64,000 nt of DNA from Flavobacterium agri (GTDB lineage: Bacteria; Bacteroidota; Bacteroidia; Flavobacteriales; Flavobacteriaceae), in the NCBI RefSeq assembly GCF_013401995.1, contig NZ_JACBJI010000001.1, forward strand, positions 395,255 through 459,254, given 5' to 3'. The notes beneath the pieces are model-generated. The model saw nothing but the letters and a program-made list of their open reading frames with translations. It searched no databases and was not told where the DNA came from. Positions within the stretch are counted from its first letter, which is position 1. Each line of letters opens with the position of its first letter. Made by a program: the position numbers and the translations under genes. Shown here piece after piece: positions 15,497 through 23,141 of the stretch.

Positions 15497-16654
15497 ATGG
15501 ATCAAGAACAAGAAGAAAAATGGTACTCAGACGGAGATGATGATTCCATTGGATATTCATTTAAAGAGTATGATATCACTTCTACTCCAAATGATTTTAA
15601 TACCAAAACTATAATCGATTTTATAGAATCTGGATTATTTAAAATTCCCGGATTTCAACGAAATTACGTTTGGGATGTAAAACGTGCTTCAAAATTAATT
15701 GAATCAATTATAATTGGCTTACCCATTCCGCAAGTATTTCTGTATGAAGAAGGGAAAAACAGTTATTTGGTTGTAGACGGGCAGCAGAGGTTATTGACGC
15801 TTTTCTTCTTTCATAAAATGAGATTTCCGCGAAAAGATAAAAGATTTGAACTAAGGCAAATTTTTGAGGAAAGCGGGAAGTTTCCGGACGAAGTTTTATA
15901 TGATGATAAATACTTTGAAGACTTTAAATTAAAACTTAATGAGCCTGGAGTTGAAAACAAGCTTGAAAATTTGAACTATGCAACTTTAGGTGAATTTAAA
16001 AATGGTTTTGATTTACGCACGGTGCGAAATATAATGATTAAGCAGAATTTTCCTAGTGATGACGATTCTGCAATGTTTGAAATTTTCAATAGATTGAATT
16101 CGGGCGGCATTACGTTGAAGCCACAAGAAATAAGAACAAGTTTATATCATTCACAATTTTATAATTATTTGTATAAGATAAACTTGTATCCTAATTGGAG
16201 AAGATTACTTAATAAGGCCGAACCGGACACTCACATGAAAGATGTTGAGATTGTTTTGCGCGGATTTGCAATGCTGATGGATTCAGAAAACTACCGTCCT
16301 TCAATGACGCAGTTTTTAAATAAATTTTCAAAAAAATCTAGAAATTATGATGCTAACGCTTTAGAATATTTTCAAAATCTATTCCAAGCTTTCTGTGATT
16401 ATATCGTGGAAGTAGATCCAAATTTATTTGTTGCAAGAACTGGAAAATTCAGCATCACAATATTTGAATCAATATTCGTCGCTCTATGCTTCGATGCTTT
16501 AAAAAATAAAACCCTGGAAATAAAGAAAACTTCGCTAGCGAAAGTAGTTGAATTACAAGAAAATGACACTTTCAATCGGGCGTCGCAAGACAATACTGCC
16601 GGTAAAGCTAATGTTGAAACGCGATTGAGAATAGCAAAAGAAACTTTAGGATAA
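15497..16654 (+). CDS. DUF262-domain protein (GmrS/ParB-like NTPase fold)
   Basis: 385 residues starting at MDQEQEEKWY; the longer reading from 15368 begins inside the attC-like element. DUF262 hallmarks are IPGFQRNYVW (50-59) and VVDGQQRLLTL (92-102), then FEIFNRLNSGGITLKPQEIR and LYHSQFYNYL in the middle. DUF262 is the N-terminal domain of the modification-dependent GmrSD restriction enzyme and has a ParB/sulfiredoxin fold that uses NTP. The HNH (GmrD) half is absent. The stop overlaps the start of the HEPN gene (TAATG), so both are made together. Confidence 0.9.
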   Translation: MDQEQEEKWYSDGDDDSIGYSFKEYDITSTPNDFNTKTIIDFIESGLFKIPGFQRNYVWDVKRASKLIESIIIGLPIPQVFLYEEGKNSYLVVDGQQRLLTLFFFHKMRFPRKDKRFELRQIFEESGKFPDEVLYDDKYFEDFKLKLNEPGVENKLENLNYATLGEFKNGFDLRTVRNIMIKQNFPSDDDSAMFEIFNRLNSGGITLKPQEIRTSLYHSQFYNYLYKINLYPNWRRLLNKAEPDTHMKDVEIVLRGFAMLMDSENYRPSMTQFLNKFSKKSRNYDANALEYFQNLFQAFCDYIVEVDPNLFVARTGKFSITIFESIFVALCFDALKNKTLEIKKTSLAKVVELQENDTFNRASQDNTAGKANVETRLRIAKETLG

Positions 16655-17196
16655 TGGCTGCTGCAACACCAACCATAATTGATCAACAATATGTAAGTGG
16701 AAATTCGCTAGTTGACTATTTGAAGGCACAGAAAGAACTAACATTTTACAGTGAAGCTGAAAACAATTTTCGAAAAACGATTTTGCTTTCAGCCGCAAGT
16801 TTTTTTGAAAAAGAATTCACCGATTTACTTTCTGATTTTGCAAAATCTCAATCTGATGGTAATCAAATGATCATGTCGATAATTAAACAAAAGGCTATTA
16901 GCAGACAGTACCACACTAACTTTGATTGGGATTCGTCGAACGCAAATAAGTTTTTTGCGCTTTTCGGAAATGAGTTTAAAACAAAGATGGCGAATCAAGT
17001 TAAAGAGAACGCAGATTTAGATAAATCAATAAAAGCATTTCTTGAAATTGGAAGTGAGCGAAATAAAATGGTTCACCAAAATTTTGCAGAAATCACAATT
17101 GAAAAAACAGCCGAGGAGATATATAAACTTTATAAAACTTCTTTACTTTTTATCGAAACCATGAAAAGTGAGCTCATTAAAAAAAAAGTCAATTAA
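16654..17196 (+). CDS. HEPN-type putative RNase, MAE_28990-like
   Basis: 180 residues, all-helical. GSERNKMVHQNF at 133-144 carries the HEPN RNxxxH catalytic motif (Arg136, His141), and the N-terminal half (FRKTILLSAASFFEKEFTDLL) fits the MAE_28990/MAE_18760 HEPN family. HEPN proteins cut RNA and serve in toxin-antitoxin and abortive-infection systems. This family is often encoded beside DUF262 genes, as here with a 1-bp overlap. I infer a two-gene defence or addiction cassette; the target is unknown. Confidence 0.83.
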   Translation: MAAATPTIIDQQYVSGNSLVDYLKAQKELTFYSEAENNFRKTILLSAASFFEKEFTDLLSDFAKSQSDGNQMIMSIIKQKAISRQYHTNFDWDSSNANKFFALFGNEFKTKMANQVKENADLDKSIKAFLEIGSERNKMVHQNFAEITIEKTAEEIYKLYKTSLLFIETMKSELIKKKVN

Positions 17197-17205
17197 AAAT
17201 ATGTC

Positions 17206-17335
17206 AGCTGGTAACAGCTGGTAAGCGAAATTGCTGGATTTTTGGTAGCCGGAAAAGTTATTTCAAGAAGAAATTATTACTGCGGCAGAGAAAACTCGGC
17301 TTGTTTTGACCGCGACTTCGCTTTACCGGCAAAAC
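17206..17335 (+). repeat. attC-like element, divergent centre
   Basis: Opens AGCTGGTAACAGCTGG, 8/10 complement of the cassette start GTTACCGGCA at 15451. GGTAAGCGAAATTGC pairs partly with GCGACTTCGCTTTACC. It has CTGCGGCAGAGAAAACTCGGC in place of the usual central hairpin and ends ACCGGCAAAAC followed by GTTATGCGCAAATG. Confidence 0.7.
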
Positions 17336-17346
17336 GTTATGCGCAA

Positions 17347-18054
17347 ATGACAACAACCATGAATCCACAAGAAATCGAAGATAACAGAGAATGGTCTAAA
17401 ATCTATCTGCAACAATTTGTAGATAATTTAAAAGGCAACACTTTTATTGAGGCAGTTGAAAATTTAATTAAGCAATTCAATTCCGAACTGTCCAAAGAAA
17501 TCGAAGATCATATTGAAGCTGAAAACGAATTTCAACAGCCGCTTCATCTCGATACCGATTATTGGGAAGATAAATTACTAGCTCTAACGGAAATGAATAT
17601 TGTTTACGCTTATAAAGAGTTTGAAGTAAATCTAAAACGGCTAATCAAAATGACTTATAAAATAGATACTCGTGATTTATTCAGATGGCAATCAATCGAA
17701 GTCTTTTTAAAATCAAAAGGCATAAAATTATCTACATTAAAGAGTTTTAAAGAAGTTAATGAAATAAGACTTGTCAATAATTCCATCAAGCATTCAAATA
17801 AAATTGAAAATGAACTGAAAAAGATTGCAGAATTTAAGTCACGTGAATACATGGATTATAATTCCTTGTATAAGTTTTATCACCGCGTGAAAAATCATCC
17901 CTATATTTTCCTGGAGGATTTGTCAACCCATATTTATGACAATCTGTATAATTTTGACGAGAAGAGATTAGATTTCATAGCCAATTTATACGCAGAAAGG
18001 ATGGATAAAGAATCAGCTATAAAATTTATGGAACTTTTAAAAACAAAATACTAA
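17347..18054 (+). CDS. Hypothetical protein, possibly HEPN-like, in a perfectly bounded cassette
   Basis: 235 residues from the ATG at 17347, which overlaps the boundary word; the Met at 17359 (MNPQEI) is an alternative. The chain is helical. EVNEIRLVNNSIKHSNKI (residues 137-153) resembles the Rx4-6H / N-x-I-K-H region of some HEPN-like proteins, but the spacing (Arg141 to His149) is longer than usual. Function is unproven. The cassette words at 17336 and 18059 are complementary over 14 of 14 bases, the clearest case in the window. Confidence 0.72.
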   Translation: MTTTMNPQEIEDNREWSKIYLQQFVDNLKGNTFIEAVENLIKQFNSELSKEIEDHIEAENEFQQPLHLDTDYWEDKLLALTEMNIVYAYKEFEVNLKRLIKMTYKIDTRDLFRWQSIEVFLKSKGIKLSTLKSFKEVNEIRLVNNSIKHSNKIENELKKIAEFKSREYMDYNSLYKFYHRVKNHPYIFLEDLSTHIYDNLYNFDEKRLDFIANLYAERMDKESAIKFMELLKTKY

Positions 18055-18058
18055 ACTT

Positions 18059-18205
18059 CATTTGCGCATAACCGCCGCTAACCGCCATGGCAGCGGGTTG
18101 TTGGAAATACAATTAATTTCGGCGTAAAATGGGTGGGAAAAGGACAATGCTTCTTTTCAGGTTGCGACGGGTCTACAGCCACGGCACATAAATCGACTAT
18201 GCTAC
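18059..18205 (+). repeat. Terminal attC-like element, right half lost
   Basis: Opens CATTTGCGCATAACCGCCGCTAACC, an exact 14-base complement to the cassette start. After GCGGGTTGTTGG the sequence no longer follows the family and no CTAACGTT box is found before the next gene at 18240. I take this as the decayed right end of the array. Confidence 0.6.
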
Positions 18206-18239
18206 GACATATATAATCTGAACTTTATAAAACTTCAAA

Positions 18240-18644
18240 ATGATTACACCGCAATTGAAGGACCGCGTCTTAAAATGCTTATGTGAAAATATTCAACCAG
18301 AATCACATGTGCAAATTGATGTAGATGTCTTTTTGAAAACTGCTGAAATAGAATTTGACAATTTGAATTCAATTCTAAGATATTTTGATAGGATTGGATT
18401 CATCGAAGAATTAAATTGTAGAAGAGACGCACTATGGTTAGTTTTAAGAGTGGAAGCAATTGATTTTTTTAGACGAGGAGGGTTCTATGGACAGGAAGAG
18501 TTACTGGAAAATAACCTTCAAAAATTATTACTTGAAATAGACCATTTGAACAAACAACTCGGTCCAAATAATCTAGAAACGTTAAATAAACTTGCTTCAA
18601 TTTCATCAGCGGTAATTTCTGGGATTGGTTTATTTAATAAGTAA
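18240..18644 (+). CDS. Hypothetical protein at the right edge of the island
   Basis: 134 residues. The N-terminal 80 residues look like a winged-helix module (LKDRVLKCLCEN, FDNLNSILRYFDRIGFIEEL, LRVEAIDFFRRGGFY), followed by a coiled-coil-like segment (ENNLQKLLLEIDHLNKQL) and a hydrophobic end (ISSAVISGIGLF) that could be a short membrane or packing helix. This layout is common in small proteins of Bacteroidota accessory regions; function unknown. AT-rich like the cassettes but without a boundary word. Confidence 0.68.
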   Translation: MITPQLKDRVLKCLCENIQPESHVQIDVDVFLKTAEIEFDNLNSILRYFDRIGFIEELNCRRDALWLVLRVEAIDFFRRGGFYGQEELLENNLQKLLLEIDHLNKQLGPNNLETLNKLASISSAVISGIGLFNK

Positions 18645-18767
18645 GTATCTTACAAATACTAAGCAATATTCTAGGCTTTCCAAACCTGACCTCCGTCTCG
18701 ATAACGAGCTTCATCAAAAGAAGTCCTGAGTCAATTTTTTTGTGAAGGAGAGAAAAAAACACTCATA

Positions 18768-18793
18768 AAAAAAGACCGCATTGCGGGTCTTTT
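18768..18793 (-). terminator. Rho-independent terminator of the XRE gene
   Basis: AAAAGACCGC and GCGGGTCTTTT form a hairpin with A and T runs on either side, 17 bp past the stop of the minus-strand XRE gene. It could also stop transcription leaving the cassette array. Confidence 0.7.
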
Positions 18794-18810
18794 ATAATTT
18801 CATGTACACC

Positions 18811-19194
18811 TTAGTTCTTGCTCCTTTTCTCAGCTTCAAGTAACCTTTCATAAAGTTTTTTATTTTCTTCATAAGCCTCAATCAACTTATCCAAAGGATT
18901 AAAAGTGCAATGATGTCCGAATGCGCCATTGCTATGACTGAAATCATTGTCGTATATATTATTAAAATAGTTAATCACTGCGTCTTCCGAAAAATTCTTA
19001 ATCGCCTCCGGACTAACCCCCAAAGCCTTCGCCACCTCAACCAATTTCTCCTCGTCGATAGTCTCACTGTTCTCCATCAGGGATATCGCTTGTTGGTTGG
19101 TGCCGAGGGCTTGCGCTAAGGCTTCCTGCTTCATGTCGCGCAGTTCGCGGATTCTGCTGATTTTTCGGCCGATGTGGTTTTTGGTAGGTGTCAT
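18811..19194 (-). CDS. XRE-family helix-turn-helix regulator
   Basis: 127 residues from MTPTKNHIGR; the reading from 19254 adds 20 unlikely residues. The HTH occupies about 8-62 (ISRIRELRDMKQEALAQALG, then NQQAISLMENSETI). The C-terminal part has FGHHCTFNPLDKLIEAYEEN and a charged coiled-coil-like end. It probably binds DNA as a dimer. TACCTTTG at 19206-19199 is only 5 bp before the ATG, which would make the mRNA nearly leaderless. It sits between the cassette array and the HEPN gene and points toward the array. Confidence 0.88.
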   Translation of the reverse strand: MTPTKNHIGRKISRIRELRDMKQEALAQALGTNQQAISLMENSETIDEEKLVEVAKALGVSPEAIKNFSEDAVINYFNNIYDNDFSHSNGAFGHHCTFNPLDKLIEAYEENKKLYERLLEAEKRSKN

Positions 19195-19350
19195 GGTGCA
19201 AAGGTATTGATTGTGTTTGTTGTGCCGTAAATGTAAGAAACATGTACCATACACAGCGAAATGATTCGGTACGGAGAATGGTCTTTTTTACTTGCGGGCG
19301 TAACAAAAATACGATTTTTCAGGAATGTCCAACATTGCAAATCAGGAGTT

Positions 19351-21048
19351 ATGTACCACAACGCGTTAGTCACCAAAGACCACCCCCAACAGGCCGCACT
19401 GGAGAAGGCCGTCGAACTGATCCTGGCGTTTTCGGATGCCAACACCGTGTATTTTTCGCCTCATCTCGAAGAGGGCCTTAATGCGGGCATCGTCATAGTC
19501 ATCATTTCAAAGGACAGCCCGCACGGCTGGGATGAGCTGACCGATAACTATTGGAAGGTCTTCGAGGCGTTCCCGCAATTCTCCTTCCGGATTTTCGACC
19601 GGTACTGGGTCAAACAGGAGCTCAAGGACGGCAACCCGTTCTTTGCGATGCACTGCAACAAGAACAGCCTGGTCTACAGTACCGCGAAAAGCGATGAGTT
19701 CTTGTTTGTCGAACGGCTCAAGCCGAAGCGGTTCCTTAAGAAGGCGAAGTACCGTTTCCGTATAGACGATGAGTCGGCGTTTACGCTGTCCGTCAACGTG
19801 CGGTTTTATATCAGGCGCGGGAATTACGTGCAGGCGGCCTACACCTTGCACCAGAGCATCCGGTGGCTGTACGTCGCCGCGTCCTGGTTCCTGACGGGGG
19901 AGTGGCTCGTGGAGCACGATCTCGAAATACAGCAAAAGCATGTGGGTAGGTTCTCGAAAGTGCTGGCGAACGCGTTCGACGCCGAAAACGAAGCGGAAGC
20001 CCGGCTCTCGGACATCCTCAATGCGACGTGTCGCGCCATCCACGACGGGGGCGCCGTCCCCGAAGTCACGTTGGGAATGGTCAAGGCCATACAGGCCAAG
20101 ATGGAGGGGATGCGAAGCGAGGTCAAACGGCTTTTCGAGGAGTGCGTCCACCGCTGCCGCTATGAGTTCTCGCGCACCAAAAGCCCGCTTATCGCGATCG
20201 ATGATCCCGACCCGTTGAAGCACATCACACAGATCGTTACGCAAACGGTAGACGCCTCGGCGTTGTACTGCTTCGGGGAACGCAGCATAAGCACATCGGC
20301 TGCGGGTGTGCTGATCGAAAACAATGCGGTCGACAGCCAAAACACCCACTATTACCTGTTTTTGATCGTCAGGGAGTATCGCGCGGACGTCCCGGGAAAC
20401 ATCGCCTACCACATCAAATCGCAGACAAACGGCCGCTGTACGGCCACCGTCGTCATGCACTCCAACAAGTCGCTGCGGCAGCGTCCGGGCGACCAACAGC
20501 ATTTCTTTTACCGGATCATGCAGCGCGCCCGATTGCTGTATCAGGAAACCGCGAAGCCGCCTTTCCTGAAGTTCGAAAAAGTGCCCGCAAGGGACGTATT
20601 GTCCGCGAAAATATATTGGGCGCAGGGCGACCGCACCAAATCGTTCCTGATGGAGGCCGAGGGGCTCGACGGCGGAGGTGCCACCAAGATCCACGTCTAC
20701 CTGATGAACCTGGTGATCGAGCAGACCTGCCTGGGCCTGATCCGGGTGTTTCTGGGCTATATGCCCAACCATTTTTCGCTGTCCTTCCTGTTCGAGCTAT
20801 GCGAGTACTTCACGCCGCTGACGGCCGAGATTTTCCCGCGCACGACCGACAAGGACAAGGAACTGCTGAGGATACTTTCCGGTCGTACCACCTCGCTGCG
20901 GTACGGCTTCATCGACGACGTACAGTACCACGACTATGAAGTGTTGAAAAACCGCTACCACGAATTCGTCGAAAGGGCCGATAAACTGGCCGCCGCCGAA
21001 CTCGAACGGCTGGAGCGGTTAAATGAATCAAGTAATCCAAATACCTGA
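19351..21048 (+). CDS. Large HEPN-domain protein
   Basis: 565 residues from MYHNALVTKDHPQQ; an upstream in-frame ATG at 19261 is less likely. Residues 1-125 resemble a degenerate nucleotidyltransferase-like domain (VELILAFSDANTVYF, IVIVIISKDSP). A first HEPN-like helical domain follows at about 150-210 (RRGNYVQAAYTLHQSIRWLY, EWLVEHDLEIQQKH) and a second at about 445-520 (IHVYLMNLVIEQTCLGLIRV, GYMPNHFSLSFLFELC). Bacteroidota often carry such HEPN proteins; roles in RNA cleavage or nucleotide transfer are suspected. A small gene follows after 3 bp. GC-rich, unlike the cassettes. Confidence 0.72.
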   Translation: MYHNALVTKDHPQQAALEKAVELILAFSDANTVYFSPHLEEGLNAGIVIVIISKDSPHGWDELTDNYWKVFEAFPQFSFRIFDRYWVKQELKDGNPFFAMHCNKNSLVYSTAKSDEFLFVERLKPKRFLKKAKYRFRIDDESAFTLSVNVRFYIRRGNYVQAAYTLHQSIRWLYVAASWFLTGEWLVEHDLEIQQKHVGRFSKVLANAFDAENEAEARLSDILNATCRAIHDGGAVPEVTLGMVKAIQAKMEGMRSEVKRLFEECVHRCRYEFSRTKSPLIAIDDPDPLKHITQIVTQTVDASALYCFGERSISTSAAGVLIENNAVDSQNTHYYLFLIVREYRADVPGNIAYHIKSQTNGRCTATVVMHSNKSLRQRPGDQQHFFYRIMQRARLLYQETAKPPFLKFEKVPARDVLSAKIYWAQGDRTKSFLMEAEGLDGGGATKIHVYLMNLVIEQTCLGLIRVFLGYMPNHFSLSFLFELCEYFTPLTAEIFPRTTDKDKELLRILSGRTTSLRYGFIDDVQYHDYEVLKNRYHEFVERADKLAAAELERLERLNESSNPNT

Positions 21049-21051
21049 CCG

Positions 21052-21390
21052 ATGGAAGACAAGATCAATACGCTCGAAGACCTGAAGGAACCCGCGGCAC
21101 ACGCGTTTCACGTCGTCGAGCCCTCAAAGAACCGCAAAGGAATGGCGACCGTAAGGATTCCCGTGAACAGCTACGCCGAACTGAGCTATTACCTGATCGA
21201 CGCGCTGAAAGTCTCGGTAGCCGCGCTCGATGCCGAACACGAAGACGTGACCGCCGTAAGGAACGTGTCAAGCGCGGTAGGCGGCGTGCTGGAAAAGCTG
21301 ATCGAGATAATTCCGTTGGAAGAAATGGTGCTTTTGGATAAAGTCCGGGAATTGGTGTCGGATGCGGCTCAGGAAAAACAGCCAACGTAG
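21052..21390 (+). CDS. Small hypothetical protein downstream of the HEPN gene
   Basis: 112 residues, acidic, predicted helical, no membrane segment. Recognisable stretch: YAELSYYLIDALKVSVAALD and SSAVGGVLEKLIEIIPLEEM. It begins 3 bp after the stop of the HEPN gene, so the two are one operon and could be a protein pair. I know no family. Similar short proteins next to HEPN genes could be antitoxin-like or accessory; this is a guess from position alone. Confidence 0.68.
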   Translation: MEDKINTLEDLKEPAAHAFHVVEPSKNRKGMATVRIPVNSYAELSYYLIDALKVSVAALDAEHEDVTAVRNVSSAVGGVLEKLIEIIPLEEMVLLDKVRELVSDAAQEKQPT

Positions 21391-21565
21391 CGCCCGCTTT
21401 TTCTAAGAAATTACGGCTTAATTTCCGTTCTTCTCTCTTGTTTGTTTTTTGAAGGGAACAGGTTGGGCTGGTTAAATGTTTGATAGATAGAGGCCGGCAT
21501 AAAAAGTGCGATGCGGTCCCTAAGAATAAACATTTTCAAACAGACCGTCCAAATAGGAAAAGCGG

Positions 21566-21573
21566 TAATTTTG
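21566..21573 (+). promoter_or_regulatory. TAnnTTTG -7 box before the PAS gene
   Basis: TAATTTTG at 21566-21573 fits the Bacteroidota -7 consensus and lies 36 bp before the ATG at 21610. It supports that start rather than the in-frame ATG at 21511. No good TTG is seen at -33. Confidence 0.45.
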
Positions 21574-21609
21574 CACCCAGGATTGCCCCATTTCCTAAAC
21601 CACGCGAAA

Positions 21610-22920
21610 ATGAAAAATTACGTACGGCTTTTCGATGAAAGTCCGGCGCCGATGTACATCTACGACGAACGTACCTACGAGTTCCTCGCGGTCAACGATG
21701 CGGCCCTGCACCAGTACGGCTACGGCAGGGAAGAGTTCCTTTCCATGAAAGCCTTTCAGATACGGCCTCCGCAGGACGTAGAGCTTTTTACGAAAGCCAA
21801 CCTCGATGTCCCCGACAGCTACTTCGACTTCGGGACCTGGCGGCATTGCCGAAAAAACGGCGAGCTGTTCCATGTCCACATCTATGCCCACCGGACGGTG
21901 TTCAAAGGCAGGGGCGCAAGGTCCGTGCTCGCGGTAGACATCGACAGCAGGGTGCGCACCGAAAGGGCGATCGCCGAAAAGAGCGCCGAGATCATCGACA
22001 TCCTCGAAAGCATCACCGACGGGTTTTATGCGCTGAACAGGAATTGGGAGATCACCTATTTCAACAAGGCTGCCGAAAAAGTCCTTGGCCGCAGGCGCGA
22101 GGAGGTGATCGGCAAAAGCCTGTGGGAGTCTTTTCCGCGCTCCCGCGAAGGGAAGTTCTACGCGGAATACGAAAGGGCGATGACCACAAAGGAATCCGCA
22201 CATTTCGAAGAAGAGTACGCCCCGTTGGGCGTCTGGGCCTCGATCAACGTCTATCCGACCAAGGACGGCATCGCGGTCTACTTCATGGACATCACCGAGC
22301 AGAAGAAGATCCGGCAAAAAATAGCGAACGACGAGCGCAACCTACGGGCCATCATCAACAATACGACCGACATCATCTGGTCCATCGACCGCCAGAACAA
22401 CATCATCAGCGCCAACGATGCCTTCTGGGACCGTGTCTCCTCGCTTACCGGCAAGACAGGCGGCACGCTCACCGAACAGGATTTCGATAAGGACCGTTCG
22501 TCAAGATGGAAGCAATATTTTGCGAGGGCGTTCCAGGGAGAAGCCTACAAAATAGTCGTCGACGACGTATACCAAGGAAAAGAAATATTCGAGGAAGTCA
22601 GCTTCAACCCGATACGCGACATCCACGATGAGATAATAGGGATCAGTTGCTTCTCACGCGACATCACCACCCAGCACCTGTACTTGAAGCAGATCGAAAA
22701 GCAGAACGCGAAGTTCAGGGAAATTGCCTGGTCGCAGTCGCACGAGGTCAGGGCACCGCTTTCCAACATTATGGGGTTGACCGCATTGCTCAATCATGAC
22801 GATGCCTCAGATTCCGGCAATGCCGAAGTGATACGTCTGATCGGCGAAGCCTCGCGCCAACTGGAAGAGATCGTCAAGAAAATAAGCGCCAAGGCATCGC
22901 AGGAGGGATGGGAGCAGTAG
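21610..22920 (+). CDS. Multi-PAS sensor protein with HisKA-like end but no ATPase domain
   Basis: 436 residues from MKNYVRLFDESPAPMYIYDE. Three PAS units are visible: about 5-115, 130-250 (ESITDGFYALNRNWEITYFN) and 258-375 (INNTTDIIWSIDRQNNIISA). The end (about 380-436) reads QSHEVRAPLSNIMGLTALLN, a dimerisation/phosphoacceptor helix with its His, followed only by another helix (VIRLIGEASRQLEEIVKKIS) and the stop. The HATPase domain is missing, and no ATPase gene follows. Flavobacteria have several such proteins; it may be phosphorylated by another kinase or act as a dimerising sensor. Confidence 0.85.
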   Translation: MKNYVRLFDESPAPMYIYDERTYEFLAVNDAALHQYGYGREEFLSMKAFQIRPPQDVELFTKANLDVPDSYFDFGTWRHCRKNGELFHVHIYAHRTVFKGRGARSVLAVDIDSRVRTERAIAEKSAEIIDILESITDGFYALNRNWEITYFNKAAEKVLGRRREEVIGKSLWESFPRSREGKFYAEYERAMTTKESAHFEEEYAPLGVWASINVYPTKDGIAVYFMDITEQKKIRQKIANDERNLRAIINNTTDIIWSIDRQNNIISANDAFWDRVSSLTGKTGGTLTEQDFDKDRSSRWKQYFARAFQGEAYKIVVDDVYQGKEIFEEVSFNPIRDIHDEIIGISCFSRDITTQHLYLKQIEKQNAKFREIAWSQSHEVRAPLSNIMGLTALLNHDDASDSGNAEVIRLIGEASRQLEEIVKKISAKASQEGWEQ

Positions 22921-22956
22921 CAGTTGGCAGTCGGCTTCCGTTACCGCTATATACAC

Positions 22957-22981
22957 AAAAGCCGCTTTATGCGGCTTTTTT
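22957..22981 (+). terminator. Rho-independent terminator after the PAS gene
   Basis: AAAAGCCGC, loop TTTAT, GCGGCTTTTT followed by more T; 37 bp past the stop. Confidence 0.8.
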
Positions 22982-23141
22982 AATGCGTCGCCTTCTTGGG
23001 CTCGCGGCAAAAGAACAAATCCCTGAAGCGAAAAAATACCAATTCGATCTGAATCAGACATTGGTATCGAAACAATTACGGAAATCCGTAAAACGCTTTT
23101 TCCTCGAGTAGCTACCTTGCCCAAAATAAAAACATCTATAT

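Larger units (their letters stand above)
5958..18205 (+). mobile_element. Integron-like gene-cassette array (three sub-arrays, no integrase)
   Basis: AT-rich region of unrelated plus-strand genes separated by attC-like elements. Cassette start words (GTT plus variable bases) recur as reverse complements at the cassette end: 6197/7017, 8888/9401, 11120/11544, 13048/13883, 14011/14508, 14654/15326, 15451/17206 and 17336/18059. A 237-240 bp leader repeat opens each of three sub-arrays. This within-cassette complementarity is a known property of integron cassettes. No tyrosine recombinase gene lies in the window. That it moves by recombination is inferred from structure. Confidence 0.75.

Noticed and set aside
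9401..18205. CRISPR array
   Set aside because: Repeats are 130-175 bp, imperfect and separated by whole genes; no short regular spacers or cas genes.
19507..20772. 421-residue minus-strand frame
   Set aside because: Antisense shadow of the GC-rich HEPN gene.
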